Of a DNA stretch of 64,000 bases, positions 21,162 to 31,800 are shown one piece after another. The notes under the pieces were generated by a model. It saw only the letters and a program-made list of their open reading frames with translations. It had not been told where the DNA came from and made no database searches. Made by a program: the position numbers and the translations under genes. Source of the DNA: Buxus sempervirens (taxonomy: Eukaryota > Streptophyta > Magnoliopsida > Buxales > Buxaceae). The stretch spans positions 20,317,829-20,381,828 of the forward strand of contig OX387187.1 in assembly GCA_947561395.2 (NCBI GenBank). Direction: 5' to 3'. Within the stretch, counting starts at the first letter, position 1, and the number at the start of each line of letters is the position of its first letter.

Positions 21162-22438
21162 ACAAACGCGGCTTCAAAAGTAAGGGGAGTTTCTTCCCAA
21201 TTGTTTAGAATAAAAGAATCTGGGGCAGGGATACAAGCCTGCTCCTCAAGCTCAAGGTCTGCATCTGAAATCACCAATATTGGGTGAGTTGCATCGCCTG
21301 CTTCTTTTGTAGGGCTAGTCCCAGATGGGACTTCTACTGCAGCCCAATCAATAAAAGGTAGCTCCTTTGCTCCTTCTTCTTTGTTGCCTTCTGTCATAGC
21401 AAAAAAGGCTCCCACGTCCTCAGAAAAGTCATGCTTCTTTTCTGTATGTGGCCCAGGCCCACCCAATGCTTGTGGGGGTGGAGGTGGAACATATGGTTGC
21501 ACGGTTGAGGACTTGGGTTTCTGGAATGGATTGATGTTATAGTATGGGGGTTTGGACTGATCCTCAAGAGGAGACAGTTGAATCATGTGAGAAAGCTTAG
21601 GGAAAGTTTCCCTGATGTGCGGGAATTTTATGTCTTCTATTTCCTTCTGACTTCTCCATTTCTTTGGCTTGGACCCCAATCCTGCTCTATGAACCATCTT
21701 CTTAACCTTTATCGGTTCTATCCTCCCTTGCAGGTTAACCCCCAGACCTTTTCCAGGGTGAAAGTTGTACTTTTCCAGCACATTCTTGACCATCTTCTTA
21801 GCACAAGTCAACTTTCCTTCTTTTTCCTGATACCCCCCAGGTATGAAATTAACAGTTTCAAATTGGAAAGAGTGAAATGCCATCTTATCAGCAGTCATTT
21901 CCATGTTTATATAGGGTACATCAGGGGACCACATGGGAGGAACCAAATTTTTGGCTAGGACAGTAATCACCTTTTGCCCTCTAATATATTTGACTCTTTG
22001 GTGGAGGGTAGATGGTATAGCCCTAGCCGTATGAATCCACGGCCTTCCTAGGAGTAGGTTGAAGGCTGTAGGTATATCCATCACTTCAAATGTGATGTTG
22101 AAAATATACGGTCCAATTGTGACCGGCAGTTCAACCTCCCCTAAGGAGTGTGTTTTAGAGCTGTCAAATGCTCTTATGATTCTTCCGTTCTGTTTGATTT
22201 TGTTTTGCTCCAAACCGAGCTTAACAAAGGTTATTAACGGGTAGACATTGAGAGCCGACCCATTATCAATCAAGACCCGGGCTATCATGCAACCCTTACT
22301 GAGTACAGCTATGTGCAATGGGTCAACATGATGGTACCCTGCTGGGCTGATCTCAATCTCTGAAAAAATTATGACATTGTGGGATAATATTTGCCCAACC
22401 ATCCGGCCTAGTTGGTCTGGTTCAATGTTTTTAGGCAC
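21122..22438 (-). CDS. Protease and G-patch-like region of element A
   Basis: An aspartic-protease active-site block LIDNGSALNVYPL is followed by LLLGRPWIHTARAIPSTLHQ, the Tat-type end of the protease domain. A glycine-rich G-patch-like stretch comes next (KYNFHPGKGLGVNLQG). A Pro-rich linker and the segment LPFIDWAAVEVPSG lead toward RT. A related IDWA segment survives in element B at about 36150. Confidence 0.85.
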   Translation of the reverse strand: MPKNIEPDQLGRMVGQILSHNVIIFSEIEISPAGYHHVDPLHIAVLSKGCMIARVLIDNGSALNVYPLITFVKLGLEQNKIKQNGRIIRAFDSSKTHSLGEVELPVTIGPYIFNITFEVMDIPTAFNLLLGRPWIHTARAIPSTLHQRVKYIRGQKVITVLAKNLVPPMWSPDVPYINMEMTADKMAFHSFQFETVNFIPGGYQEKEGKLTCAKKMVKNVLEKYNFHPGKGLGVNLQGRIEPIKVKKMVHRAGLGSKPKKWRSQKEIEDIKFPHIRETFPKLSHMIQLSPLEDQSKPPYYNINPFQKPKSSTVQPYVPPPPPQALGGPGPHTEKKHDFSEDVGAFFAMTEGNKEEGAKELPFIDWAAVEVPSGTSPTKEAGDATHPILVISDADLELEEQACIPAPDSFILNNWEETPLTFEAAFVWQTDMASKKKLH

Positions 22439-22447
22439 ATGGGCCCC

Positions 22448-24576
22448 CTAGAGTATCCTTAACAAGGAGTCTCTATGTTTTTCAGAATTTAACAATAGGC
22501 CCAGTATTGAGATTTGGGCAGGGACTTTGTTCAACTGTTCGACAACATTGAACTCACTCTTTTTTATTACCTTAATGAGGTCAGCAGCCTCGCTGTTAGT
22601 TACCTGAGGGGCGTCATCCCCTATCTTGGCCTTTCCTTTATTTTTTTCTTCTTCCTTCTCCTTCTCTGTTTCCTTTTGTTTCTCTTCCACCCCTACACAT
22701 TTTCCTGACCTCATCATGAGGTTCACTTCTTCCTTGCTTTCAGCTGCAGGGCATGTAGTGGTAAAAGCTTCATTGTAGTTCCATGGTACAGCCGATTTAG
22801 AGTAAGAAGGCTTGGGGACATTTATCACCAAGGGAGGAAGTTTAGACTTGGATGATGAAATTTGAGTGAGAGGGATATCAACGACCAATGGTGGAAGTTG
22901 TTTTGGTTGAGGGGTCACAGAAGTGACTGATGTATTAAGAGGGTCACAGTTTATGACCAATGGTGGTTTTGACTGAATGGGTGAAGTAAAGGTGGATGGA
23001 CTGCAATTGATGACCAATGGTGGTTTTGCAATGTTCATTTGGGCCATGAAGGACGAGACCCGGTCCAGAGATGAGCTAATGTTCTTTGCAGCACTATCAT
23101 TCCCCTTTGAAATTACATTTATTTCTTTTTCTTTGTTTATTCTGTTAAAATAAACCTTGACCGTTGTCCCTATTGGAGCAATTAACTGGGATGGGTCAAA
23201 GGTTATTTTATCAGAAGAGACAACACCTATAACATTAGATGGAGCTTCCCCATGATGCTGGGGCAGAGGGTTCTGTCCAATATCTGTTCTAGGAGGATTG
23301 GGAGCCCCTGTATTGAAAGACAGGGTATTCTGGTCCAGTAAATCTTGAATGGCATGTTTCAAAGGCTAGCACTTGTCAGTAGGGTGCCCAGGTGCACCCA
23401 TGTGGTATTCACAAGTGGTGGAGGGGTCAAAATTTCTCCCCTTGGGTGCATTCGGATTGGGTTCTCTTAAGGTGATATACCCTGCTTGCAATAAGGTGGG
23501 CAGCAACTGAGAAGGAGTCATTGGAATAGGGGTGAAAACCCTATTTCTCCTTGCTGCAAAATAAGCATCCTTTTCCTCCTTAGTAAACACCCTTTTTTGG
23601 TCTGAAGGTGCTGCTGGAACATTAACCCTCATAGGGGCCTGGGTAGATGGAGATGGAGTAGGTATGTTGATTTGTATGGGCTTGTTAGGGCTTGATGGTG
23701 GCTGCACCATGTTTGCCTCCCCTTCTTTCTTGTTCCCATTCTTCTTCATCCCGCTTCCTTTCTTCACCTTAGGGTCTTGCTGACTGACCATAGCAGAATG
23801 GTCAACTATCTTACTTGATCTGATCCCGTCTTCAATTCGGTCAGCCACTTGGACTAAGGTAGCAAAATTAGTGGTTGTCTGACCCACCAGATGGCTGTAG
23901 AATGGTTGACCCAATGTGCTGATGAAAGTGGAAATCATCTCCTGCTCTAGCATAGGTGGTTTGACCTGAGAGGCAGTCTCCCTCCATCTCTTGGCATACT
24001 GTCTCACAGATTCGTCCCTTCCCTTGCTCATTCTCATTACGTCGTACCTATCTGGCACGATCTCTGAATTGAACCGGTATTGAGCTAGGAAGGCATCTGC
24101 TAGGTCCTTCCATCTTTTAATCTTTCCATGGTCTAGAGTAGCGAACCACCTTAATGCGGTTCCAGTCAGGCTCCTTTGGATGAGCTGAATCAGAACACCC
24201 TCATCTTGACCGAACTGGCATAGGGTACCACAGTATAACTTCAGATGGCTCATGGGACAGCCCGTGCCATCATACTTGTCTAGGTCTGGGCACTTGAACT
24301 TAGCCGGCAGGTTAACATTGGGGTATAGGCATAAGTCCTCAAAGTTGGTGCCCCCGAAGTTGCTTACCCCTTTTACTTCTCTAAGTTCATCTTGGATCAT
24401 TTCCAGTTTGTGCAGGAACTTTCTTTCAACCTCTTCCCTTATCCTTTCCTTTTCCTTAGCCTTGTTTGACTCAGCTGTCTCATCCCTGGTCAGTATAGGT
24501 TCAGGGGTTGGTTCATAGACGGGTTCAGGAGTTAGTTGCACTGGAGGTGGAATATTGATTTGGGGTGGAGGTGCAG
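22448..24576 (-). CDS. Gag region of element A, main part
   Basis: The retrotransposon gag core is visible (ALRWFATLDHGKIKRWKDLA, QYRFNSEIVPDRYDVMRMSK, EMISTFISTLGQPFY). Toward the C-terminus is the CEYHMGAPGHPTDKC zinc-binding knuckle and a Pro/Lys-rich tail. It is closely similar in layout to the gag of element B at 34353-35786. A solo LTR interrupts the 5' part of the region at 24577. Confidence 0.87.
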
Positions 24577-25464
24577 TGTAAGACCCTGATTTTTTGGTGA
24601 GTTATCCATTATTTATTTATTCAGTTGATATACATAAACTGTGTTTATCAGGTGTTTAGTGTGGTTTGAGGGCTTAGCCCATGCTCGTATGTACAAGCGT
24701 TATATAGCCATTTTTCGGAAAAATGTTTAGTATTATTGTATAGTGTCTATGTATTAATTAATGTATGTCGATGCCGAATATGTAGGGTTCTAGTGGGCGA
24801 GCGCGCATCGGATCAAGGAAAAAAAAAAGAAAGGCATCAAGCGGCGTATGTCTCGCGAGGTAAAAATACCCAAGAGGGAAAGTAGGGTTTGGGTTGTAGG
24901 AATACGCGTAACTTGCGTAACTTACGGAGGTAATCTTCGTTAGACTTTGAGCTGGGCGATTTGGCGGCTGCGGCGGAAATGGCGATTGGGGTTATTCTCA
25001 GGAAGAGAAAGACTCGGAGGGACTACTAGAAGTTCATTCGAGTTGGATTTATGCGGGTTTTCTCTCTCGTGAGCAGCGAACAGTTCGGCTACCATTTCGG
25101 CTACCATTTCATCTTCGCGCATTCGAGATCGTGCTCGGCCGATTTTGGGAAAAGCTATCGTTCTGGGATTAAGCGCACACTGGTGAGTGGCATTGTTTTA
25201 CAACCGAGGTTTCGGATTTATTCGTGTATTGGTTGAATGATTTCATGGTGTTGATTTGCATTGATTGAGGTTTTCTGGGCAATAACGGTTACGGAGGGTT
25301 TTGTACAGTGAAATTGGGGATAACTGGGAAATCATGTAGATTAAATCCAAATTAGGTTTGGATGTATCCTGGGAGTATTAAGAGGCTATATAAGTGGTTA
25401 CAGACTGAAAAATTCCGGCCAGTGTTGGATTTCTGGGATTAACAGAGACCTGGAAATCGAGGTG

Positions 25465-25725
25465 GGCTACCGCCCACTTGGCGCTTACCTGGTGCCCACC
25501 TAGGAGGTGAGCGCCAAGAAAAGAAGACCTGGCGCCGAGCTAGCGCCCACCCCGCGCTCAGCTCGCGCCTACCTCAAATTCGAGCGCCTTTCTCCCGCTC
25601 TTCTCGCGCCCGTCTGGCGCCTAGCTCGCGCCCACTCGACCACGGGTGAGCGCCAGCTTCAGTTAAACGAAAGGACTTACCGCCCACCTGGCGCCTACCT
25701 GGCGCCCACCTCAGGGAAGTGAGCG
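25465..25725. repeat. GCGCCCACC short-motif patch in solo LTR
   Basis: Many copies of GCGCCCACC, GCGCCTACC and the inverse GGTGAGCGC occur within about 260 bases, ending with a tight group before the next AT-rich DNA. The matching copy at 56300-56545 has the same motif with different spacing. Confidence 0.6.
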
Positions 25726-26270
25726 CCCAGTTGTTTTCGTGCAGAATCCTATAATTCCGTAAAAGCAAGGGGTTCTAGATACTAGGGGTTCTTCAACCAC
25801 TTACCCAACTAATTGATTTCGACATTAGAGGTAACAAATTTTGCTGGTGAGAACAATTGAAATAGATACTAGTTTTAGTACAAGTTTATGAAGTAGGTGT
25901 GGAGAAATAATTCGAGGATGCTCGGGATGTTCACATACTAGGGCTTTATTTTAGTCCTCTTGAAATATGCATTGTTTGGTACCTGATTTGGTTTATTGAA
26001 CCCCGTTTTGATGGCAAGTTTTGAATGAGGTTGTAATTATAATTTATTTGATTTCTTGTGTGAGTTGATGTTCTGGTTGGAACACTTGTGTGAGTTGATG
26101 TTCTGGTTGGAACCACGGGTGACGTATACTAATGCAGAGTTTTAACAGTTAATTATCGGTTTGGGTTTAGCTTCCCATGGATCCTTGTTAAGCTTAGTAA
26201 TGTGATGGTATGTGTTTGTTGGTGTAATTGCATGGCCACGTGTGTTGCCACGACCAGTGTAGAGTAGCCA

Positions 26271-26385
26271 GATACCCTGAGTAGGCCTGGTTGTCAGTGC
26301 CGATACCCGGAGTAGGCCGGCATTGGATGACGATACCCTGAGTAGGCCGTCATTTCAGAGTTTCCGATACCCTGAGTAGGCCGGA
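26271..26385. repeat. Four GATACCCTGAGTAGGCC repeats in solo LTR
   Basis: The units are roughly 30-40 bases apart, each followed by a variable short palindromic tail such as GGCCGGCATTGGATGACG. The reverse-oriented copies are at 55586-55700. Confidence 0.7.
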
Positions 26386-26933
26386 ACTGTGTACATGGAG
26401 GTGTGGAGTGTCTACTTGGCATGTAAATTAATCAATGTAACCATATGCATGGCATTGACCTGGTTTGAGTTGTTATCGAAATTTACGTTGTTATTATCGT
26501 TGGTTATTTGTCGAAGCATGTCTTATAACCGTGTTAACTATTTTGTGCATGCATGTGTCACTCGCTGGGATATTCGTATCTCATTCCCTCGTTGTTACTT
26601 GTTTTTCAGATATTCGTGGTGAGGTGCCTACGGGGGTAGATCCGGCTGATACTTATAGGGAGGAGGATTATTACTACCGACCTTAGTCCAGCAGGTTGTT
26701 TGGTCTTAAACTGTTAAGTTGAATGTTGAGGATTGTAATAAGATAGTAAACTTGGGACTATTTGATGTATTTGATGATTCCATAACTTGCCTGGATAGAA
26801 ATGTTGAATTGTGCACTCTGATGCGATATAAAATGAGGGTGATTATCCAGCGATCACCAGTATTGAGATCCTTAACTAACCCCTAGGAGACGTGTTATAT
26901 CTTTAATGAAGAACACGGATCCGGGGCGTTACA

Positions 26934-27089
26934 TGCAGGGTTGGAAGTGGATGCTTGGTTCTGGGCCTGCATTTGTTGGGCCTGTACGGACAATACGTTC
27001 TCTACCATTCGGGCTAGTCCTGCTACTTGTTCTTGGAGTAGGACAACATTTGGATGAGGAGCATCAGCTTCGTCTTCAATGGGATTCAT
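26934..27089 (-). CDS. Gag start of element A
   Basis: An ATG at 27089 begins MNPIEDEADA and leads into LQEQVAGLARMVENVL, which matches the start of gag in element B (MNAKENQAQA...LQEQVAGLAKMLGDLL from 34353). The upstream bases TCAAGAGCTCGCGCC are also conserved between the two elements, supporting this start. The region stops at the solo LTR. Confidence 0.8.
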
Positions 27090-27294
27090 GGCGCGAGCTC
27101 TTGATCTGGTTACAGGAGCTATGATTGCAAGTGTATTAGTGCCTGGTCACAAAATAAAGGAAAAAATATCAGTGCCCAATTAATCTCATTCACATGCCTA
27201 GGAATGCCTATGTGCAAGCTGGGTGAACACGAGTTTGGATTTTTTCTTTATTTGCTTCTTTTTTTTTCTTTTTTTTCTTTTTTTCTTAGAATTG

Positions 27295-27999
27295 TTGGAA
27301 TATTCTAGGGCTTCCAACAGGTCCCACAATAGAGAGAAAAATCTGAAATTCAAAGGCTTTCAGAGGCCCGGGGGGGTTTTTGAAAAAGGTCTGAAATTCA
27401 GAGGATTTCAGAGGCCCAGGGATATTTTTGGAAAAGGTCTGAAATTCAAAGGCTTTCAAAGGCCCAGGGAGTTTTTGAGAAAAAGTCTGAAATTCAAAGG
27501 CTTTCCGAGGCCCAAAGATCTGAAATTCAAAGGCATTCAGAGGCCCAAAAAAAAAGGTCTGAAATTCAAAGGCTTTCAGAGGCCCAAAAGATCTGAAATT
27601 CAAAGGCTTTCAGAGGCCCAAAAGAAAAAGGTCTGAAATTCAAAGGCTTTCAGAGGCCCAAAAGATCTGAAATTCAAAGGCTTTCAGAGGCCCAAAAGAA
27701 AAAGGTCTGAAATTCAAAGGCTTTCAGAGGCCCAAAAGATCTGAAATTCAAAGGCTTTCAGAGGCCCAAAATAAAAAGGTCTGAAATTCAAAGGCTTTCA
27801 GAGGCCCCAAAAGATCTGAAATTCAAAGGCTTTCAGAGGCCCAAGGACATTTTGAGAAAAGGTCTGAAATTCAAAGGCTTTCAGAGGCCCGGGGTTTTTT
27901 GAGAAAAAGTCTGAAATTCAAAGGCTTTCAGAGGCCCGAGGATTTTTTTATAAAAGTCTGAAATTCAAATGCTTTCAGAGGCCCAAAGGATTTTCTCTT
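27295..27999 (-). repeat. Leader tandem array of element A (34/40-bp units)
   Basis: About eighteen copies of a unit read, on the + strand, CTGAAATTCAAAGGCTTTC then AGAGGCCC, with alternating short and long spacers that give a 74-bp dimer in the middle. On the minus strand the unit core (GGGCC...GAAAGCCT..GAATTTCA) matches the 42-bp unit in the leader of element B. The sequence at 27295-27330 matches B's other unit (GGAATATTCTAGGGCTTCC). Confidence 0.87.
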
Positions 28000-28119
28000 C
28001 ACACTTTTTATTTATTTATTTATTATTATTATTATTTTTTTTGAAGCATTTTATTCAAACCTATTTCCCTTTATAAGATTTAGTGGGAAAAATCTGATTA
28101 AAATTGAATTTTCCGCGAA

Positions 28120-28255
28120 AACCGTATACACAGTACGGTCTAGCCCTGCCCGTATTCAAATTACGAGCGAGCCGTGACCGTATGAAATTCACGGGCGAGC
28201 TTCGCCCGTATAACTAATACGGACGAGCCCAGCCCGTGTATTAAATACGGTTTTA
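28120..28255. promoter_or_regulatory. CCGTA/TACGG palindrome patch in the leader of element A
   Basis: Five to six inverted half-site pairs are present, for example CCCGTATAACTAATACGG and CCGTATGAAATTCACGGGCG. The patch lies between the LTR and the tandem array, the same relative place as B's own patch at 2221-2345. Confidence 0.6.
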
Positions 28256-29460
28256 CGGAACTCTTTTATATTTTCTCAGTTTTTACATGGTTTGATCACT
28301 TTGATTTCTCATCCAAACATACGGTTCACCCAGTGCAGGGCTTCTAAACTGTCCTAAAGTGGACTTTGACCTTTTTACTAAAACACATGTTTAGGAGGGC
28401 AGATGTACCCTCCAAATCGACACCATACTCAAGAATTTGGTACCCTTTTGTTGCCTCTTATATGAACATTGGGTAGGATTGATTCTAAATAGAGTTAGAA
28501 ACTCTTCCTATGGGCTGCACCAATTTTGGAAACATGCATATTTTGGGACCAATTTTATCCCAAACCAATGAGCACCATGACACCCCTATGACATGAAAAT
28601 TATGCAAAACAATAGGATTACCTTGTTACCTTGTTTACCTTCAATATGGCATCCGCATTATGCCCTGGTTTGTAAGCCATGCAAACGGCCTTCCCTCAAT
28701 CATACAAACCCGTATCCCCACGTAATTGTGTACTTTAGCCAAAAACGTGTAACTCCACCTTCAAGCGTAGGGGTTTTGGGTTTTGGCTTAATGGCGACTT
28801 AGCACTCAAGCCTAGTGATGACCAGAATCCCAGATCCACGTTATCATCACATCATTAGCTCAAAGTTCTAAGGTGAATGTTTTCACTTTCGCTTTCCGAA
28901 GTATCGACCTCGTTGCGCCAAGCTACACACATTCGGGTTCAACTTCCTATAGGTTAAGGGTAGGCTGTGTAAAAAAATAAAAGGTGCATAGTGCATTGTA
29001 AAAATAGGGTGCATTCACAACGTCCCAAACCCTTGCCACTCTTTTCGCAACCATGCATAAACAAACCAAGGCATAATAGGAAAGCATATTTAGAATAAAC
29101 AAGTAAATACAGCAATCCTATAGCACCTAAAACATGCTCATAAAAAAAATCATCTAATCATGCAAACATATGATCATGTTATACACCAAAAATCATCATG
29201 GAGATCATGCTGAAAATTAAAACATGCTATCATAAAAATATAGCAAGAAATAAACATGGTTCAGCAAAACGGACCTCCCCTACGCATGTTTGTAGAAACA
29301 ATCCTATAAATCAAAATTAAGCATGTTTCTACCCCCATGAATTCTTAAGCAATACTTCAGATTTAAAACATACCCAACATGCTTAAGAACACAAAATAGC
29401 AAGCAAATCCAAAAATATCAAAAACATGAACTAAAACACCAAAAGGCTCAAATCCTCACG
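28256..29460 (-). other. Leader of element A
   Basis: No gene is seen. The stretch 28800-29050 is conserved with B's leader at 1430-1680. It includes a minus-strand GAAGTTGAACCCGAATGTG and a TCGGAAAGCGAAAGTGAAAA block. The rest is AT-rich and repeats CATGCTT-type words. Confidence 0.6.
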
Positions 29461-29478
29461 TCCCCAGCAGAGTCGCCA
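29461..29478 (-). other. Primer-binding site of element A
   Basis: On the minus strand it reads TGGCGACTCTGCTGGGGA, the tRNA-Arg type site characteristic of Ogre elements, two bases inside the LTR. Confidence 0.9.
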
Positions 29479-29479
29479 G

Positions 29480-31135
29480 TTGTGAGACATGGGAAAAAAT
29501 CAAATTTCCATTGACTTCCTCTATCATCATGCGGGATTAAATTAAACAAAGAGTCGCCACCATTCAATTTAGGTGTGAATGGACACCAAAATATCAAATA
29601 AGCTCAAAAGGCAATTTTTAGGGTAAAAATAACCCTCCTAAAAAAACAACCAGAGATGGGTAAGGGGATTAGGTTATGAACAGGGGAAGGTGTTAGGCAC
29701 CCCTATTCATCCACACAAGGTGGTTGCCAGGTTTTGTTCATGTTTTACAAGGAAAAAAAGCTTGCTATAAAAATCACAAAAATCAAAAAAGACAAAATTG
29801 TATGGTTTTTTCATACGAATAGTCTGATTGATCCAGAACTCTCAAATATGATCATACCATTCCTAGGGTTTCATGATCAAAATAAAATTGAGATAAAATC
29901 AAATAAAATCAATTTAAAGTGAAAAATCCAAAAATCTGGCTTCAAGTTAAATTCTAGAACTCTAGAAAAATATGATTTTTATAAAATATTTCTAAATTGA
30001 ACTTGAATAGTCCAGGACATAGATAAAGCCCAAATTTCACGTTAAATCAAGAAATAAAAACCAAAAAATACCCACGTTGATGAAAAACACCAAAAGGGGA
30101 GAATTTAGACCGTAAGGTCTTCTCTCAATAATGAAAAACGATTCAAAAACCACATCATGAAACCCTAGAATTTATTTTCAGGCTTCTGAATTCAGATCTA
30201 CCATATTGATCATGATAGATCTAAGATCCTAGCCTAATATCATAAAAATCACGAAAATAGTGCTGTAGGTGCAAAAGTGTGGAAAATCCAAATTTTGGCA
30301 CAAAGTGGGGATCTCATGCTATAAACATCATGGATTCATGTTATTCATTCAGATTCGTCATAAAAAGCATTAAAACATGATCAAGATATTCAAAGCAGCC
30401 ATATCTCACATATTAGAGCACATGGGGGTCTACCCTACGGATCAACCTGTTCTCTTTTCCCCTAGCTCTCTCTTCACGTTTTACGGCTAGAGAGACTCTT
30501 GAGGTACTTAGAGACAAGTTTAGGAATACAAGATAAAGGATATGGCCTTACTCTACAGCAATAGAGATTATCCTATTACTTCTAGAATTGAAGACATAAA
30601 ATAAAAGGGAAAAGGGACTTACCTGGATTGAGCAGGCAAGGCAGCAGGGGTTCCTCTTCTTCTCTTGGAGCTTCTTGGGCTTCAAATTTTCGTGGCCTTT
30701 TGCTTGAGGAAAGGCCCTCTATTTATAGGCAAACACAGAGGCATGGTTGGTCCAAGGTTTGGCATGATAGAGTTTCAGTTTGAGTTAAACTCAAGATAAT
30801 GCCTATCCATAGCCAACAAAGGTGGCTTCAGCGAATAAAAGACGTAATTCGCTCATTTAGAGATATATTGGACCAAAGATAAAGCTCGAAAATCGAGAAA
30901 AGAATAAAACTCGCACGAGTCTTTAGTGACCGTAAATGAATTACGGTCCAATGGTGACCGTATTTTCACTACGGGCGCGCCTGACCGTAGAGCGATCTCG
31001 GGCGCGACCGTCCCGTGAATGAAATACGGGCAAAGCCTGCTTTGTCAGTTTTTATGCCTTTTTGACCTGTTTTAAGCTTTAATTACATGTTTTTATTACT
31101 TTCTCATTCTGTAGTGCAATTTGGGGTGTCTACAG
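29480..31135 (-). repeat. 5' LTR of element A
   Basis: It is 1656 bases long and pairs with 2930-4739. By eye the aligned bases differ at about 25 positions. A TATA box is at 30719-30727 (minus strand). The CCGTA/TACGG U3 patch is at about 30920-31030. Confidence 0.92.
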
Positions 31136-31800
31136 TTTGGTCACTAGAACCATTCAAAAATCGAAAATTTGTGGGACATTTGGAAGCCCCAGAATATTCC
31201 AAAAAACCTTTTTTTGGTCACGAGAACCAATCAAAATCAAAATTTGCGGGACATTTGGAAGCCCCAGAATATTCCAAACAAAAAAAAACCCCTTTGTTTG
31301 GTCACAAGAACCAATCAAATACAAAATTTGTGGGACATTTGGAAGCCCCAGAATATTCCAAAAAACCATTGATTGGTTATTTTTTCTAATCAAATCAAAA
31401 CATTTGTGGGAAACTTGGAAGCCCTAGAATATTCCAAGAAAACTTTGGTTGGATATTTTTTCCAATCAAATCAAAACATTTGTGGGACACTTGGAAGCCC
31501 TAGAATATTCCAAGAAACCTTTGGTTGGATATTTTTTCCAATCAAATCAAAATTTTGTGGTACACTTGGAAGCCCTAGAATATTCCAAGAAACCTTTTGT
31601 TGGTTATTTTTTCCAATCAAATCAAAAATTTGTGGGACACTTGGAAGCCCTAGAATATTCCAAAAACACCTTTGGTTGGTTATTTTTATCAATCAAATCA
31701 AAACATTTGTGGGACACTTGGAAGCCCTAGAATATTCCAAGAAACCTTTGGTTGGTTATTTTTTCCAATCAAATCAAAACATTTGTGGGCCATTTGAAAG
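31136..31800 (+). repeat. Right part of the leader tandem array of element B (about 65-70-bp unit)
   Basis: About ten copies of the unit continue the array left of element A: GTCACGAGAACCAATC or GGTTATTTTTTCC, then TTTGTGGGACA(C/T)TTGGAAGCCC, then AGAATATTCCAA. Several open frames cross it only because the unit lacks stops in some frames; it is not coding. Confidence 0.87.

Larger units (their letters stand above)
24577..26933 (+). mobile_element. Solo LTR (family S) inside gag of element A
   Basis: Its ends are TGTAAGACCC and GGGGCGTTACA, and a perfect 5-bp duplication TGCAG flanks it (24572-24576 and 26934-26938). It is 2357 bases long with no coding capacity. A TATA-like CTATATAAG sits near 25387 on the + strand. 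Inside are a CG-rich GCGCCCACC patch (about 25465-25725) and four GATACCCTGAGTAGGCC repeats (about 26271-26385). It is the same family as 54992-57443, in opposite orientation; the first 150 bases are about 90 percent identical by eye. Confidence 0.88.
2930..31135 (-). mobile_element. Element A: Ogre (Ty3/Gypsy, Tat) retrotransposon with two antisense genes
   Basis: A has two LTRs, and both flanks carry a perfect 5-bp target duplication TTTGG (2925-2929 and 31136-31140). In element orientation it holds 5' LTR (31135-29480), PBS, leader with a tandem array, gag, protease with a G-patch-like stretch, RT, RNase H, integrase, then an antisense block with PMD and DUF7745 genes, polypurine tract and 3' LTR (4739-2930). 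Gross length is 28.2 kb, or about 20.6 kb without the two nested solo LTRs, which is in the usual Ogre range. LTR comparison by eye gives about 1-2 percent divergence, suggesting an insertion around a million years ago or somewhat less under usual plant LTR rates. It retains all expected domains but looks broken by two LTR insertions and a handful of smaller breaks. Confidence 0.93.

Noticed and set aside
27223-27636. Repeat protein with LKFKGFQRP units on the + strand
   Set aside because: This is the translation of the leader minisatellite of element A, opposite to gag; no promoter or start context.
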